From Candidatus Dadabacteria bacterium (GTDB lineage: Bacteria; Desulfobacterota_D; UBA1144; Nemesobacterales; Nemesobacteraceae): a stretch of 64,000 nt of DNA. The position numbers and the translations under genes were made by a program. This document shows, piece by piece, positions 8,690 through 16,378 of this stretch. Below the pieces are notes generated by a model. That model did no database searches. It worked only from the letters and a program-made list of their open reading frames with translations, and was not told the origin of the DNA. The first letter of the stretch is position 1, and every line of letters starts with the position of its first letter. Location of the stretch: NCBI GenBank assembly GCA_022827275.1, contig JAJDTG010000005.1, positions 90,442 through 154,441 of the forward strand. The letters run 5' to 3'.

Positions 8690-9559
8690 TCAGATGCCCA
8701 GACCGAATCCGGTAGCGAAGGTATAGCCGACGTAGGCCCCCCATTCACTGATCTCAAAATCGTAATCAACCTTTGACGTCGAGGTGGTCAGTCCGTCTCC
8801 CGAGCTTGAATCGAATTTATATCTGGAGTAGGTAACCCTCAGATCAAGACGGTTCTGTTCGCTTCCGAATTCTACTCCGGCTCCCACAAGCCAGGGCCAC
8901 GTGCTAGGTTCCTTGCTGTCCACGCCCGCAATCCGCTGGGTAGTGCCGTCGGGAAGAACGACCATGCCGTCATAACCGCCGTCAAACGTGAAGTCCGCCC
9001 ACTTAACGCCTCCGACCAGGTAAACAGACCCGCCGCTTCCCAGAATGTCTTCCTGGGGCGAGAACCCCAGCTTCGCGTTAAATCCCGCGCTGTAGTTCTT
9101 CTCCAGGTCCCAGTCTCCCGGAAACACGTCGGGAGCCTCCGGCGAAGAAGTGTCGTCAACTCCTTTAAGCCTGCCGTCTACTTTTTTGTTCAGGTTAAAA
9201 GCGAAGTCAAGTTCGCCTGAAAAATAGGTTTTGCCGGGGAGATTCCATCTATGTCCCAAGATGGCCTTGATGGAGCCGATTCCACCTTTGCCGTTATCGC
9301 TTTCGTGGGTCGACATGAGTTCCATGTCGGGAAAATTGTGAATTACCGCTTTCCTGTAATCCACGTCGGCGTATTCTCCTCCGACCGCCGCCCCGATGTA
9401 AAAACCGCCCATGCCCTCGGCATTTGCGGTCTGGGGTTGCGACGCGAAGCAGAAGGTTGCCAGGATTAAAGCCGCGGCAAGCTGCCGCAAACGGGCTCTC
9501 GGCTGATTAAAATACCGTGGTGCAGTATGTACGGATGACCGGAAAGTTTCCTTTCCCAT
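8690..9559 (-). CDS. Outer-membrane beta-barrel protein
   Basis: This 289-residue protein has a long basic N-region followed by a hydrophobic core and a signal cleavage site near TANAEG (~46). The mature part begins GGFYIGAAVGGEYADVDY and is built of alternating beta strands such as GILGHRW-type, VYLVGGVKWADFTF and LVGAGVEFGSEQNRLDLRVTYSRYKF. It ends WGAYVGYTFATGFGLGI. This is the layout of small OmpW/OmpX-like porin-fold proteins. An AAGGAGGT ribosome-binding site lies 9 nt ahead of the ATG. The substrate or function cannot be read from the sequence. Confidence 0.75.
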   Translation of the reverse strand: MGKETFRSSVHTAPRYFNQPRARLRQLAAALILATFCFASQPQTANAEGMGGFYIGAAVGGEYADVDYRKAVIHNFPDMELMSTHESDNGKGGIGSIKAILGHRWNLPGKTYFSGELDFAFNLNKKVDGRLKGVDDTSSPEAPDVFPGDWDLEKNYSAGFNAKLGFSPQEDILGSGGSVYLVGGVKWADFTFDGGYDGMVVLPDGTTQRIAGVDSKEPSTWPWLVGAGVEFGSEQNRLDLRVTYSRYKFDSSSGDGLTTSTSKVDYDFEISEWGAYVGYTFATGFGLGI

Positions 9560-9693
9560 TTCGTTCTTAACCTCCTTGTTTGTTTCGCCGTTATCGTTAC
9601 TGTTCGATTTTGATGGTATTATTCTATCTCAAATAACCCCTGAAGTTCTAGAGATTCCTATAACTAAACGCCCGATATAAACCGAGGCAAAGA

Positions 9694-10362
9694 ATGATCG
9701 ATCTATACACGGCGGCCACGCCGAACGGCAAGAAGGTTTCAATAATGCTTGAAGAACTGGGAGCCGCCTACAAGGTTCACGCGCTTAACCTCTCTGAGCT
9801 TGAACACAAGGAGCCGTGGTTTCTCGAGATAAACCCGAATGGGAAAATACCCGCGATAGTTGATAATGATGACGGCACGGCGGTTTTTGAGTCAGGAGCC
9901 ATACTCATATATCTTGCCGACAAGTTCGGAAACTTTCTTCCTCCCCTCGGAGACAGTCGCAGAACGACGTGTATCCAGTGGCTCATGTTCCAGATGTCGG
10001 CTGTAGGGCCCATGCAGGGACAGCTGAACGTCTTTTTAAAGTACGCCCCGGAGAAAATACCCTATGCCATAAAGAGATACACCGAGGAGACTAAAAGGCT
10101 CTACTCGATACTCGACGAAAGACTTTCAGAGATGGAGTATCTTGCAGGAGAGTATTCGATCGCCGACATAGCCACGTGGCCCTGGATAAACGCTTACGAT
10201 TGGGCGGAACTGGATCTCGGGGCTTTTCCGAATCTTACCAGATGGCATGCCGAAGTTGGCGAAAGGCCCGCCGTGATAAGAGGAAACGGGATTCCCCCAA
10301 GCCCGAAGGAAGAGGAAACGGAAGAAGAGAGGATAAAGAGAATTCAGAAACTGCTTTCCTAG
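9694..10362 (+). CDS. Glutathione S-transferase, YfcG/Nu-class-like disulfide oxidoreductase
   Basis: This 222-residue protein has an N-terminal thioredoxin fold ([21 protein letters not shown]) with the Thr-Pro-Asn segment that replaces the usual catalytic Tyr/Ser/Cys in YfcG-type enzymes. The cis-Pro and [13 protein letters not shown] region binding glutathione is at ~65-83. The helical C-domain has [16 protein letters not shown], the N-capping box of GSTs. Homologues act as glutathione-dependent disulfide reductases in the cytosol. The C-terminal tail is very Glu/Lys-rich. The gene appears monocistronic. Confidence 0.9.
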   Translation: MIDLYTAATPNGKKVSIMLEELGAAYKVHALNLSELEHKEPWFLEINPNGKIPAIVDNDDGTAVFESGAILIYLADKFGNFLPPLGDSRRTTCIQWLMFQMSAVGPMQGQLNVFLKYAPEKIPYAIKRYTEETKRLYSILDERLSEMEYLAGEYSIADIATWPWINAYDWAELDLGAFPNLTRWHAEVGERPAVIRGNGIPPSPKEEETEEERIKRIQKLLS

Positions 10363-10483
10363 TTTCCAAAAGAAGCACTCCCGATCATCCTTTCCCTAGA
10401 ATGTGGTCAGAAAACTACAAAATCTGTCATAATTAACTACAGTAAGCACTATTTGGTGACTGCAACCTGCTGTTATAGTTGAA

Positions 10484-10506
10484 TTATTCGACCTGTGGTC
10501 GAATAA
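10484..10506. promoter_or_regulatory. Operator-like palindrome upstream of the DUF4143 ATPase
   Basis: A perfect 9-bp inverted repeat, TTATTCGAC (10484-10492) and GTCGAATAA (10498-10506), is separated by CTGTG. It sits 60-80 bp before the probable start codon at 10566 in an AT-rich gap. The compact, symmetrical form suits a dimeric transcription factor site. The binding protein is unknown. Confidence 0.4.
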
Positions 10507-10565
10507 GCATAGTTAATTGCGCTTATTTGACTTTTCCTTCTTTCCCGCTTATTATATTGACTGCC

Positions 10566-12041
10566 ATGCTAAGAGTTTCAGAAGAAGAAATACTCCAGCG
10601 CTTCCGCACCGACAGTCCTTGGTGGGAGGACCGAAACGATATCCGGTGGAAAGAAGACCCTAAACGAGTCTATTTTACCCCATTTTTTGAACTGGTGACC
10701 GAGAAGAAGATCAATCGTGCGGTCGTCCTGATGGGCCCCCGCAGGGTCGGTAAAACCGTTATGGTTCACCAGGCGATTGCCGAACTTATAAGGAAAAGAG
10801 TTGATCCAAAACAAATTCTATATGTTCCTTTGGACAACCCTCTGTATTCAAGTCTCTCGCTTGAGAAAATACTCCTTATGTTTGTCGAACTGAATTCTAT
10901 AGCGCAAGACGAGTCTTGCTACCTTTTTTTCGACGAGATCCAATACCTGAGCGACTGGGAGCGACATCTGAAATCTCTGGTTGATTCCTACCCCCGGCAC
11001 CGATTCACAGTTACCGGCTCAGCTGCCGCGGCACTGAAACTGAAAAGCGATGAGTCCGGTGCAGGAAGATTCACCGACTTCATTCTTCCTCCCCTGACTT
11101 TCCATGAATACCTTAAGTTCTCGGGTGCAGAGATAAGGCTTTTCGGCCAAGAAGACCTCCCTGTCAATTTTCTGAGGGTTTTTGCTGAAAAAACTGAAAA
11201 AGTCGAAGAGCTTAACGAAGAATTCGTGAACTACATAAACTTCGGAGGCTATCCCGAAGCTGTATTCTCAAAGGAGATAAGAGCCAATCCTGATCGTTTC
11301 ATTAAGAGCGACGTTATAGAGAAGGTGCTTCTGCGCGACCTTCCTAGCTTGTATGGAATCCGCGATATACCGGAACTTTACCGGCTGTTCACAACGCTTG
11401 TCCATAACACCGGGCAGGAAGTAGACCTTCAGGGCATCTCTAAGGACTCAAACGTGGCCAAAGCCACGATATCAAGGTACTTGGAATATCTTGAAGCCGC
11501 TTTTCTGATAAAACGCGTGAGCCGCATCGACAGGAATGCAAAAAAGTTTAAAAGAGAGCACAAGTTCAAAGTCTATCTTACAAATGCTTCGATGTATCCG
11601 GCTTTGTTCGGCACTTTGGAAAAAGACGACAGAACTGTCTTGGGAAAGCTTGTGGAGACGGCGGTATTCAGCCACTACTTTCACCTTACTGAATACTCAG
11701 AAAAACCATATTACGCACGCTGGAAAAATGGAGAAGTTGACCTAATAACTATGGATGCAACAGAAGTAACAATGACAGTTGAAATCAAATGGTCCGATAG
11801 ACCGTTTGAAAACTCATCGGAAATCAAAGGACTGCTTGATTTTGCCGAAGAACATAAACTTAGCAGTTTTAACAGTTTGATCTGCTGCACGTTCAGCAAA
11901 ACCGATATAAAGCGATACAGGAATAAAGATGTTTTGTTTATCCCCACAAGCATCTTCTGCTTCATGTTAGGGCAGTATCTGAACAGCCGGAAATTCAGAG
12001 AAGGTCTGATCAGATCCGTCGTAGTTGGACAAAGCAATTAA
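10566..12041 (+). CDS. AAA ATPase with DUF4143 domain
   Basis: Starting at ATG 10566 the protein has 491 residues. An upstream in-frame ATG at 10479 would add 29 atypical hydrophobic residues and overlap an operator-like palindrome. The N-terminal P-loop ATPase has Walker A GPRRVGKT (57-64) and Walker B CYLFFDEIQY. The sensor region has RFTVTGSAAAAL and a FHEYLKF segment. The C-terminal DUF4143 domain looks nuclease-like (VDLITMDATEVTMTVEIKW, a D...E-x-K pattern). This family is widespread in accessory regions and has no settled function. A winged-helix stretch (SNVAKATISRYLEYLE) joins the two. Confidence 0.85.
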   Translation: MLRVSEEEILQRFRTDSPWWEDRNDIRWKEDPKRVYFTPFFELVTEKKINRAVVLMGPRRVGKTVMVHQAIAELIRKRVDPKQILYVPLDNPLYSSLSLEKILLMFVELNSIAQDESCYLFFDEIQYLSDWERHLKSLVDSYPRHRFTVTGSAAAALKLKSDESGAGRFTDFILPPLTFHEYLKFSGAEIRLFGQEDLPVNFLRVFAEKTEKVEELNEEFVNYINFGGYPEAVFSKEIRANPDRFIKSDVIEKVLLRDLPSLYGIRDIPELYRLFTTLVHNTGQEVDLQGISKDSNVAKATISRYLEYLEAAFLIKRVSRIDRNAKKFKREHKFKVYLTNASMYPALFGTLEKDDRTVLGKLVETAVFSHYFHLTEYSEKPYYARWKNGEVDLITMDATEVTMTVEIKWSDRPFENSSEIKGLLDFAEEHKLSSFNSLICCTFSKTDIKRYRNKDVLFIPTSIFCFMLGQYLNSRKFREGLIRSVVVGQSN

Positions 12042-12205
12042 TGAAGTCTAAGAACCTGAATATGCAAGCAGCATGACTGCAAATAAGAAGACTCTTTTCC
12101 CCGAAGCGTTGGCCAGTATGCTAGGCCCACAGCACCCTCTTGCGAGAAGAAAAGTAGTTTTATCAGCTTTCCTATATAATATCCCAACATTTGGGTTTAC
12201 TCTTA

Positions 12206-13653
12206 ATGTCCGAGGATAAGAAAAAAACCGGACCGTACTGGTGACAGGGGCAAGCGGTTACGTCGGCGGGCGCCTAGTCCCGGCTTTGGAGGAAAGGGGA
12301 GAGCGGGTGCGCTGTCTTGCCCGCAATCCCGGGTATCTCGCTGGTCGTTTCTCTCCCGATACCCGGATTATCGCCGGCGATGTGCTCGACCCGGATTCTC
12401 TTGAGACCGCGTTTGAGGGGGTGGACACGGCTTACTACATGGTCCATTCCATGGGTTCCGGGGACAACTTCGAGGAACAGGACCGTATCGGGGCCCGTAA
12501 TTTTGCCCGGGTTGCACGCCAACATGGGGTGCGTCGAATTATTTATCTGGGAGGCTTGGTCGGAGACGGCGAACTTTCCTCTCATCTGGCAAGCCGCAGG
12601 GAAGTAGGGGGTATCCTAGCCTCGGAAGGTCCCCTTGCCTTGGAATTTCGCGCTTCGATCATAATCGGCTCGGGATCGCTTTCTTTTGAGTTGCTGCGAA
12701 GCCTGGTTGACAGGCTGCCGCTGATGGTCACCCCCAGCTGGGTGAGAACTTTAACCCAGCCCATAGCCATTGAAGACGTAATAGCCTATCTCATTTGCGG
12801 TCTGGATCTGGAACTGCAGGACAGCGCGGTTTTCGAAATCGCCGGTCCCGACCAAGTCACCTACGGCGAATTGATGCAGGAGTACGCCCGCCAGATCGGC
12901 GTGCGGCGCTTCATGATTCCGGTGCCTGTACTGAGTCCCAATCTCTCGAGTCTCTGGCTGGGGCTCGTGACTCCCCTTTATGCGCGTGTGGGAAGGAAAC
13001 TCGTAGACGGCTTACGCAACGAGACCATTGTCCGCGATAAGGCGGCCCTGAACCACTTCCCGGTACGTCCCCTGGGAGTGCGCCAGGCGATAGACCGGGC
13101 TCTTAAGCGGGAGGATATGGAAGTGGCGCAGACTCGCTGGAGCGATGCCGTGTCTTCAAGCGGCAAACAGCAGTCTTGGGGAGGAAGGCGTTTTGGTTCT
13201 CGGCTTATTGACTGCCAGCAGGCCGTTGTCGACGTGGACCCCGCCCGAGCCTTTGCGCCCGTACGGCGCATCGGCGGGGACCAGGGCTGGTATTTTGCCA
13301 CCTGGATCTGGTATCTGCGCGGTCTGGTTGATCTGCTTCTGGGCGGAGTAGGCATGCGGAGGGGCAGGCGGCACCCGACCGACTTGCGCCCGGGCGATCC
13401 TCTGGATTTCTGGCGCGTTGAGGCGTATGAAGAGAATCGCCTGCTGAGTCTGAGAGCAGAGATGAAATTGCCCGGTCAGGCGTGGCTTCAGTTTGAAGTC
13501 GAACCCGCCGAAAAGGGCAGTTGGATAACGCAGACGGCCGTTTTCCAGCCTCTGGGCCTGGGCGGTCTGCTTTACTGGTATGGCCTTTGCCCCGTCCACT
13601 GGGTTATTTTCAGGCGGATGCTTAAGGAAATTGCGAAGCGCGTGGCTTATTAA
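12206..13653 (+). CDS. NAD(P)-binding SDR protein, YbjT/DUF2867 type, with A7 frameshift at the start
   Basis: The intact frame runs from GTG 12241 to 13653 (470 aa). It begins inside the first beta strand: the Rossmann motif should read TVLVTGASGYVGG, but GTG supplies only the last V of that strand. An ATG at 12206 opens MSEDKKK and runs into a seven-A tract (12221-12227). One extra A would join it to the main frame. The protein has YYMVHSMGSGDNFEEQDR and a C-terminal DUF2867 part, as in E. coli YbjT. Its function is unknown. It lies at the left edge of the sterol-type island, but no direct link is visible. Confidence 0.75.
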
Positions 13654-13783
13654 TTCCCTAAGGTATGCCCTCACCTGCGATGAAACTGAGCGAAAAACTG
13701 AAATTCCGCATTGCCGAGCAGAAGTGCGAACTGTCCGTCTTAAATGCGCCCGGGGTCGCCGGAGCGCTAGAAAATGCAGGGGT

Positions 13784-14806
13784 CTAGAGGGGTTTGCGTG
13801 TCAGGAAGCAATATAGGGGCGTGAAGATTCCGGTCCTGCCGCCCGCGATGTAGGCGTTGGCGGTCCGAGCGGTCAGCCTTGCGATTTCCGTAGAGCCTTT
13901 CGGGAACACCCCCAGTGTCTCGGCGAGCCTGGATGTCCCGATGAAAGTCTTACGGATCAGGGAACTGCTGCGTGGGGATTTGTCCAGCGTTCCGTGCCGG
14001 GTCTCCATGGGTTTATACCACGGCGTGGTCGAACCGTTCTCCTCGACGGCTCGGTCCACCCCCTCGACAACCTGGAATCCCGCGGCCTCAAGCGCCCGGT
14101 TCACCTCGCCCGTCGTCGCGATATCCCTGAGCGCAATGGAGTGCACCAATTCCTGCTTGATAGCCCGGTGCTGATTGTCGTCGGGATCGAACTTGTCCGT
14201 AACGCACATTTCCTGACCCCAGAAGAGGGCTCCGGGTTTCAGCACCCGGTAGATCTCGGCAAACGCGTCCGCCTTTTCTGGAGCATGACATGTCGATTCG
14301 ATTGCGTAGCCCCGGTCGAAGGTGTTGTCCGCGATGGCGCTCATGTCCATGAAGCTGCACGCGAGGTAGTCGACCATGTGGTCGAGCCCTGCCTCGACGT
14401 TCAATGATTTTGCCTTGTCCAGCTGGACTTCACTGTTGTTGACCCCGATTACCCTGACACCAGCCTCGCGGACGACGCGGCGCATCGGGCCGCCGACCCC
14501 GCAACCGATATCGACCACCGTCATCCCCTTGCGCAGATCCAGCTTGGCAATCATCAGCCGCTGATGCCGGATTATGGAGTCTTCCACGCTCTCGCGGGGG
14601 GACAGCGGCGCGAAGTGAAGGGATTCGCCCCAGCCGAACACCATGAACTCGTTGCATAGGTCGTAATATTCCTTGACGGTCTGGGTGTGGTCGTAACCTG
14701 CCCTCGTACCGGCATCCTCTGCGGCCGCCCTCTCGGTCCATCCATTGAAGTGTTGCACCCTGCGGGCGACGTCCGACCCGCTGTAGGCGATCTTCAGTCC
14801 GTTCAA
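13784..14806 (-). CDS. Sterol C-24 methyltransferase-like protein (SMT paralogue 1)
   Basis: This 340-residue class I methyltransferase belongs to the Erg6/SMT group. SMT region I reads VFGWGESLHF (56-65), SAM motif I is DIGCGVGGP (99-107), GVNNSEVQLDKA follows, and region II reads IESTCHAPEK (169-178). A C-terminal sterol-MT-like domain ends RTGIFTPLYCFLTRKPL. SMTs transfer methyl groups to C-24 of the sterol side chain. The open frame starts at TTG 14806, but an AGGGAG near 14833-14838 precedes an in-frame ATA (14824), so the true start is uncertain. It is the most divergent of the three SMT genes here and is divergent from the Rieske gene. Confidence 0.85.
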   Translation of the reverse strand: MNGLKIAYSGSDVARRVQHFNGWTERAAAEDAGTRAGYDHTQTVKEYYDLCNEFMVFGWGESLHFAPLSPRESVEDSIIRHQRLMIAKLDLRKGMTVVDIGCGVGGPMRRVVREAGVRVIGVNNSEVQLDKAKSLNVEAGLDHMVDYLACSFMDMSAIADNTFDRGYAIESTCHAPEKADAFAEIYRVLKPGALFWGQEMCVTDKFDPDDNQHRAIKQELVHSIALRDIATTGEVNRALEAAGFQVVEGVDRAVEENGSTTPWYKPMETRHGTLDKSPRSSSLIRKTFIGTSRLAETLGVFPKGSTEIARLTARTANAYIAGGRTGIFTPLYCFLTRKPL

Positions 14807-15257
14807 TAATTTGCGGAGTCGTATGGCGGGTTCTCCCTGTAAATTTTATGCATTATTTTTGTTACTCTTTTTTGCCGCGTGAGCTTCCGGAACTCTTATG
14901 TAACAGCATCTCTAGGCTCCCGAGCCTGCGAGGAGACAGTCACTATAAAGAAAATTCTATAGCACCGACCAGATGGTGTCAATGCTAGATGGTATTAATG
15001 AAAAGTGCAAATGATTTCAAAATCAACTTGGCTGGACGGGTGCCGTTTTGCCTGCGACCAGAATATTTCGTAATGACAGGCTATGGGCCTATGTTAAGGG
15101 AACGGACTAGCCGTGCATTGATCTAGACACAGAAGGCAAGCAAAACGATGGGAAGGAGCAGTGTGTTTACACTCTTTCCATTCATATATATAATCTCCAG
15201 GACTAATAACAAATGCATTTCTGGTACTTGACGCTGGATAAGCGGAGATAGCAGCAA
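14807..15257. promoter_or_regulatory. Divergent intergenic region between SMT1 and the Rieske gene
   Basis: This 451-bp gap must contain promoters for both genes. It holds a short palindrome AGGCTC-CC-GAGCCT (14914-14927) and two copies of AGATGGT near 14970-14990. No coding frame was supported. Confidence 0.35.
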
Positions 15258-16301
15258 ATGAATCCAAACCCAAACGTGCGCAAGGATGAAGCCTTGCTTT
15301 ATCCATTTCCTGAGGGCTGGTATTTCGTCGCCAGCCGCAAGATGATTAAAAAAAAGGGACTCCTGAAGAGAACCTGGCTCGGAGAACAGGTTGTTGTCTG
15401 GTGCAACGGGGAGGGGGAAGTTTGCGTTGCTGAGGCGGTCTGTCCGCATCTTGGAGCCGATCTCGGTCCCGAGGTAGGGGGACGGGTGCACGACGGTTGC
15501 CTTGTATGTCCTTTTCACGGTTTCCAGTTTGACGTGAGCGGTCAATGCGTGGCGACACCATTCGCTCCTCCGCCAAAAACCGCCAAGCTTAAGGTGTTCG
15601 AGACACGTGAAATCGAGGGTCTCATCTTTGCATGGTGGGGCAGCGGCGGTCGGGAACCTCAATGGCACCTGCCCGAAATTTCCACAACTCATACCGACTG
15701 GAGCGGGATGGAGTTCTGCCACCTCCGTTTTCCGGGACATCCCCAGGAAACTACTGAGAACTCCGTGGATGTTGCACACCTTAACTATGTGCACCACTAC
15801 AACAGTGTGAACATTGTCGGTTCGATATCAATTGACGGCACCTTGCTCAGAAATTCCTTCAACTTCAAACGCGGCCTTACGGTTGCCGGCATCAAGCTTT
15901 TCGAGTACGACGTTTCTGCGGTCGCCAGCATACACGGGCTTGGCTATTCAATTGTCGAGGTTCACGAACATTCGATCAATATGGACACCCGCCTGTGGGT
16001 GCTTGCAACACCGATTGATGGCAAATTTATTGAAATGACCTTGGTGAGCCAAGTGCGGCAACTTCGTAATCTGAAGGGAGTGGGCCACGGGCTGCGGCTC
16101 CTTCCCCTAGGGCTCAGGACCCGCCTCATGAACAAGGTCCTCATTTCCTCCCAGGAGCATGACGTCATGCAGGATGTCGTCATCTGGAGCAATCTGAAAC
16201 ATCGGTCACTTCCGAGGCTTTGCAGTGTTGACGGCGATATCGGGAAGTATCGGCGCTACTGCAGGCAGTTCTATCCGGATGGTCAGTATTATAATCCGTA
16301 G
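15258..16301 (+). CDS. Rieske non-haem iron oxygenase (steroid/sterol oxygenase-like)
   Basis: This 347-residue oxygenase alpha subunit has an N-terminal Rieske [2Fe-2S] domain with CPHLGADLG (C62, H64) and CPFHGFQFD (C84, H87). The catalytic domain carries the mononuclear iron ligands in ENSVDVAHLNYVHH (D171, H174, H179), and a later Asp in SSQEHDVMQD is the likely third ligand. The architecture matches single-component steroid oxygenases (KshA, DAF-36/Neverland) and the bacterial C-4 sterol demethylase SdmA. The exact reaction cannot be decided from sequence. No ferredoxin or reductase partner lies nearby. It sits between SMT1 and the first RND exporter. Confidence 0.85.
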   Translation: MNPNPNVRKDEALLYPFPEGWYFVASRKMIKKKGLLKRTWLGEQVVVWCNGEGEVCVAEAVCPHLGADLGPEVGGRVHDGCLVCPFHGFQFDVSGQCVATPFAPPPKTAKLKVFETREIEGLIFAWWGSGGREPQWHLPEISTTHTDWSGMEFCHLRFPGHPQETTENSVDVAHLNYVHHYNSVNIVGSISIDGTLLRNSFNFKRGLTVAGIKLFEYDVSAVASIHGLGYSIVEVHEHSINMDTRLWVLATPIDGKFIEMTLVSQVRQLRNLKGVGHGLRLLPLGLRTRLMNKVLISSQEHDVMQDVVIWSNLKHRSLPRLCSVDGDIGKYRRYCRQFYPDGQYYNP

Positions 16302-16320
16302 AAGTATCTAGAGGATGTTT

Positions 16321-16336
16321 ATGCCGATTTCGGCAT
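16321..16336. terminator. Possible bidirectional hairpin between convergent genes
   Basis: ATGCCG-ATTT-CGGCAT forms a compact hairpin in the 77-bp gap between the convergent Rieske and RND genes. A strong T-tract is missing, although CTTTT occurs 12 nt later. It may act as a bidirectional terminator. Confidence 0.3.
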
Positions 16337-16378
16337 GCTGTTCAGCTTTTCCATGCCGCACAGTGGAATCTTCGTGAT

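Noticed and set aside
12241..13653. SDR gene as SdmB, the partner of the Rieske demethylase
   Set aside because: Its motifs and the DUF2867 tail match the YbjT type and not 3-beta-hydroxysteroid dehydrogenases.
15123..15797. Long minus-strand frame (224 codons) over the Rieske gene
   Set aside because: It lies opposite a Rieske gene with intact cofactor motifs and shows no family motifs of its own.
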